From contig CAJLLT010000002.1 of the NCBI GenBank assembly GCA_905207625.1, positions 1 through 64,000 on the forward strand: a stretch of DNA of 64,000 nt. Reading direction: 5' to 3'. This DNA comes from an uncultured Eubacteriales bacterium (GTDB taxonomy: Bacteria > Bacillota > Clostridia > Oscillospirales > UBA644). Position numbers and translations under genes: made by a program. Below the pieces are notes generated by a model. It had not been told where the DNA came from. It was given only the letters and a program-made list of their open reading frames with translations, and did not search any database. Shown here piece after piece: positions 61,980-64,000 of the stretch; position 1 is the stretch's first letter; each line of letters begins with the position of its first letter.

Positions 61980-62819
61980 TTATTCCTCTGCAGGCTGACG
62001 GGCAATAGCCGCATCCATCATTGCTTCTTTCTGGGCAGTGGTAAGAGTGGAAAGAATACGGTTGAGTTCTTCCGCAAGGGAGCTTCCCTTTCTTATACCA
62101 ATGGAGATGGAGGACTCGGCAGGATCGCAGACAAAGCCGTTGCCTTTTTCAAATTCAATATAGGTAAACTCTGGATTGGATGCCACAGCGGAAACAGCTC
62201 CGGGTTTCTCGCAGACATAACCGTCAACCGCACCGCTTTTCAGAGACTGCATAAGGGCGGCAAAGGTCTCAAGTGCCGTCTGCTTGTTAACACCTTTTAT
62301 CTGGTCGATAACGTCATAGTGGAAGGTGTTGTGCTGTCCGGTGATTTTTGCTCCGGAAAAATCGGAAATGCTGGTTGCGGAAGTGTACGCGCCGTCTTTT
62401 CTGACCACCATTACAAGGTTGCTGTCAAAATAGGTATCGGTGAAGTCAATGCTGAGTTTTCTGCCCTCGGTGGGGCTCATTCCGGCAATGATCATATCTA
62501 TCTGACCGCTTTCAAGCGCGGTGAGAAGTCCTTCCCATTTGATAGCCTGGATCTCAAGTTCGACGCCGAGTTGCTCGGCGACGAGACGGGCGATCTGGAC
62601 ATCATATCCGTCCGCATAGAGTCCGGAGGTATTCTTCACGGTATACTCATTTGCTGTAGGCTGAGCCCAGTTGTAGGGAGCATAAGTACATTCCATACCC
62701 ACAACGATCTTACCCTTGGATCTGACGTTCTCCAGGTCTTTGCCTGCGTCTATTTTTGAGCAGGAACAAAGGGCGAAAACGGTAAGGAGTGCCAGTACCA
62801 GTGCAAAAAACTTTTTCAT
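61980..62819 (-). CDS. Amino acid ABC transporter substrate-binding lipoprotein (lysine, by riboswitch context)
   Basis: 279 residues; lipoprotein signal with LCSC (Cys20). Family 3 binding protein features: GKIVVGMECTYAPYNW, GYDVQIARLVAEQLGVELEIQAIKWEGLLTALESGQIDMIIAGMSPTEGRKLSIDFTDTYF, and SISIGIRKGSSLAEELNRIL. It is the first gene after the lysine riboswitch. The start at 62819 has GGAAAGG upstream. Confidence 0.95.
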   Translation of the reverse strand: MKKFFALVLALLTVFALCSCSKIDAGKDLENVRSKGKIVVGMECTYAPYNWAQPTANEYTVKNTSGLYADGYDVQIARLVAEQLGVELEIQAIKWEGLLTALESGQIDMIIAGMSPTEGRKLSIDFTDTYFDSNLVMVVRKDGAYTSATSISDFSGAKITGQHNTFHYDVIDQIKGVNKQTALETFAALMQSLKSGAVDGYVCEKPGAVSAVASNPEFTYIEFEKGNGFVCDPAESSISIGIRKGSSLAEELNRILSTLTTAQKEAMMDAAIARQPAEE

Positions 62820-62865
62820 CTTGATCTGCCTTTCCGACCCTCTCTCAGGGGTCAACAAAAATTTT

Positions 62866-62900
62866 TACAAAATGAAAAGAACCGCTTGATAAAGCGGTTC
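62866..62900 (-). terminator. Attenuator terminator of the lysine riboswitch
   Basis: Minus strand GAACCGCTT-TATC-AAGCGGTTC with TTTTCATTTTG after it, between aptamer and binding protein gene. Confidence 0.88.
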
Positions 62901-62940
62901 CGGATATCCTGTAAAAAGCCCCTTGCAGGGACAGAATCAA

Positions 62941-63110
62941 GACTACGATAGCGCTTCACAAGTTCATTGTGACAGTCCGGCGGGTATTCCCCGACGGCCC
63001 AGCCGACATATCCCGGGCGGAACATATCGCTTCGGCGGCAGACCCTTTCTCCGACGGCAATTGCCCACAACTCGACGGATACTGATGAATGTCGCGCCTC
63101 TACCTCAAGC
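62941..63110 (-). ncRNA. Lysine riboswitch (L-box) of the ABC transporter
   Basis: On the minus strand GAGGTAGAGGCGCG, ATCAGTA, GGAGAAAGGGTCTGCCGCCGAAGC, CGGCTGGGCCG, ACTGTCAC and GTGAAGCGCTATCG occur in L-box order. It is followed by a terminator and a family 3 amino acid binding protein gene. It is the second lysine riboswitch of the window. Confidence 0.93.
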
Positions 63111-63130
63111 TATTCAGTTCATTTGCATGC

Positions 63131-63159
63131 ATTATACCATACCGGAAATGCTTTGTCAA
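63131..63159 (-). promoter_or_regulatory. Promoter of the lysine riboswitch-ABC transporter operon
   Basis: Minus strand TTGACA, 17-base spacer, TATAAT. Confidence 0.88.
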
Positions 63160-63181
63160 GGACTTACGATTTGTTTTACAT

Positions 63182-63733
63182 TTAATTCACGGTTTCGTCC
63201 ATTTCCACAATTTTGACCGGGCCGGCCGGCATTTCCGCAGTATATAACCATATTTCAAACCCATCAATGGGCACTTTCGTAAAACAGCCGTCCGCGGAAA
63301 AAACATCCGAGGAACGGAAGCCCGAAAGCCCCTGACCGGTATACTTAAGATACGCTTCCTTTTTTACCCACACCTGTAAAAACCGCTCTGCGCCGTCACC
63401 CCCGGCCGACCGGACAAACTCCTTTTCCCGGCGGCTGAAACGGCTTTCACATATTCTGCCGTAATTTTTCACGACCCTGTCGCTGCGTTCCGCGTCCACG
63501 CCGATCTCCCCATCGGAGACCGCAACGGCAGCCAGCCCCCGAGTGTGGGTCACGGAAACAAAGACATTTCCGTTTTCGACATATGGTTTACCGGAAGATG
63601 TCCTGTGCAACCGCGGCATAACGGGAATACCGTCAATCCCGGCTCTCCGGCAGAACTCCAGAGCGGCGCATATTTTCCGGTCACTTCCGCCGGCATCAAT
63701 CTTTTCCCGGAAAAGAAAAACCGCAGCATTCAT
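63182..63733 (-). CDS. 4'-phosphopantetheinyl transferase superfamily protein (Sfp-like)
   Basis: 183 residues: GKPYVENGNVFVSVTHTRGLAAVAVSDGEIGVDAERSDR includes the GVDxE metal-binding motif, and FLQVWVKKEAYLKYTGQGL matches WxxKEAxxK. It attaches the phosphopantetheine arm to carrier proteins, possibly for a polyketide, non-ribosomal peptide or fatty acid system elsewhere; no such gene is in the window. Confidence 0.9.
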   Translation of the reverse strand: MNAAVFLFREKIDAGGSDRKICAALEFCRRAGIDGIPVMPRLHRTSSGKPYVENGNVFVSVTHTRGLAAVAVSDGEIGVDAERSDRVVKNYGRICESRFSRREKEFVRSAGGDGAERFLQVWVKKEAYLKYTGQGLSGFRSSDVFSADGCFTKVPIDGFEIWLYTAEMPAGPVKIVEMDETVN

Positions 63734-63760
63734 ACGGAAATACCGGAAGACAAAAAGTAC

Positions 63761-64000
63761 TCAGTTCTGTTCATCGGTTCCGGAAAGAACGTTTTCATAT
63801 ACTTCCAAAAGTTTTTCGCAGTACTCCGCAAGTCCGTTTTTGCCGTTCCGGGAAGCGATGCAGTTGCGGAACATTGTGGAAAGAGCTTTATCATCGGTCA
63901 TGACTCCCCGAAGCGCATTGGCAAAACCGACATCGGAATTATTCTTTACCGGAATCCCGGTCTTTCCGTTTTCCACAAGTTCGGACAAACTTCCGATATC
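63761..64000 (-). CDS. Glycosyltransferase family 4 protein, C-terminal part (runs out of the window)
   Basis: About 79 C-terminal residues are in the window; the frame is open to the edge (DIGSLSELVENGKTGIPVKN...). The ELVENGKTGIPV motif and the following helical tail are characteristic of the end of the GT4 GT-B C-terminal domain. The start and the catalytic E-X7-E are outside the window, so the call rests on the tail. Confidence 0.65.
   Translation of the reverse strand, partial: DIGSLSELVENGKTGIPVKNNSDVGFANALRGVMTDDKALSTMFRNCIASRNGKNGLAEYCEKLLEVYENVLSGTDEQN

Overview
The window looks like the chromosome of an anaerobic, low-to-middle GC, spore-forming Clostridia species (Firmicutes), probably from a gut or rumen-like habitat. 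The evidence is consistent Firmicutes-type promoters (TTGACA-N17-TATAAT) and GGAGG ribosome binding sites, a YpeB germination protein, lysine and FMN riboswitches, an LtaS-like sulfatase-fold enzyme, a dockerin-bearing secreted protein, and threonine dehydrogenase/KBL. No species can be named from sequence alone.

Region 1-27.4 kb: (a) a lipid or glycolipid-like cluster of an acyltransferase, a GT8 glycosyltransferase and a GT8-acyltransferase fusion; (b) tdh-kbl for threonine catabolism; (c) a minus-strand rpmG-secE-nusG-rplK-rplA operon ending at a strong terminator after rplA; (d) an AraC regulator and a small Cys-rich protein; (e) a two-flavoprotein plus DUF1667 operon of the anaerobic glycerol-3-phosphate dehydrogenase type; (f) alr-argS; (g) envelope genes (LtaS-like, discoidin/dockerin protein, YesL-like, GH3 lipoprotein, cytidylate-kinase-like). 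Three copies of a structured intergenic repeat lie at gene ends in this part, and a complete lysine riboswitch with promoter and terminator stands without an obvious target gene.

Region 27.5-31.9 kb: a degraded mobile or accessory segment with a 5'-truncated ORF, a small lipoprotein, a frameshifted membrane protein, an ArdA-type antirestriction protein, an acidic partner protein with a matching C-terminal tail, and a Cys-rich ORF. It ends in several large hairpins directly behind the 3' end of a tRNA-Gln gene, a classic integration position.

Region 31.9-64 kb: a housekeeping block: prfA, an FMN riboswitch with ribU, ung, a CYTH protein, an arginine operon (argG, ACT, UPF0210, trmO, argH) behind an ARG-box-like operator, rplU-rpmA-obgE, secreted lipoproteins, a Na/Pi symporter, an EF-G-like GTPase, ypeB, yitT, then SRP RNA-dnaX-ybaB-recR-mrnC, an Rsu-family pseudouridine synthase behind a structured leader, a DUF805 protein, an EamA transporter, a lysine-riboswitch-controlled ABC amino acid transporter, a phosphopantetheinyl transferase and the 3' end of a GT4 glycosyltransferase. 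Isoleucine ATA codons look clearly commoner here than in the first 27 kb, so the two flanks of the mobile segment may have different histories. No CRISPR array, rRNA gene or intact transposase was seen.
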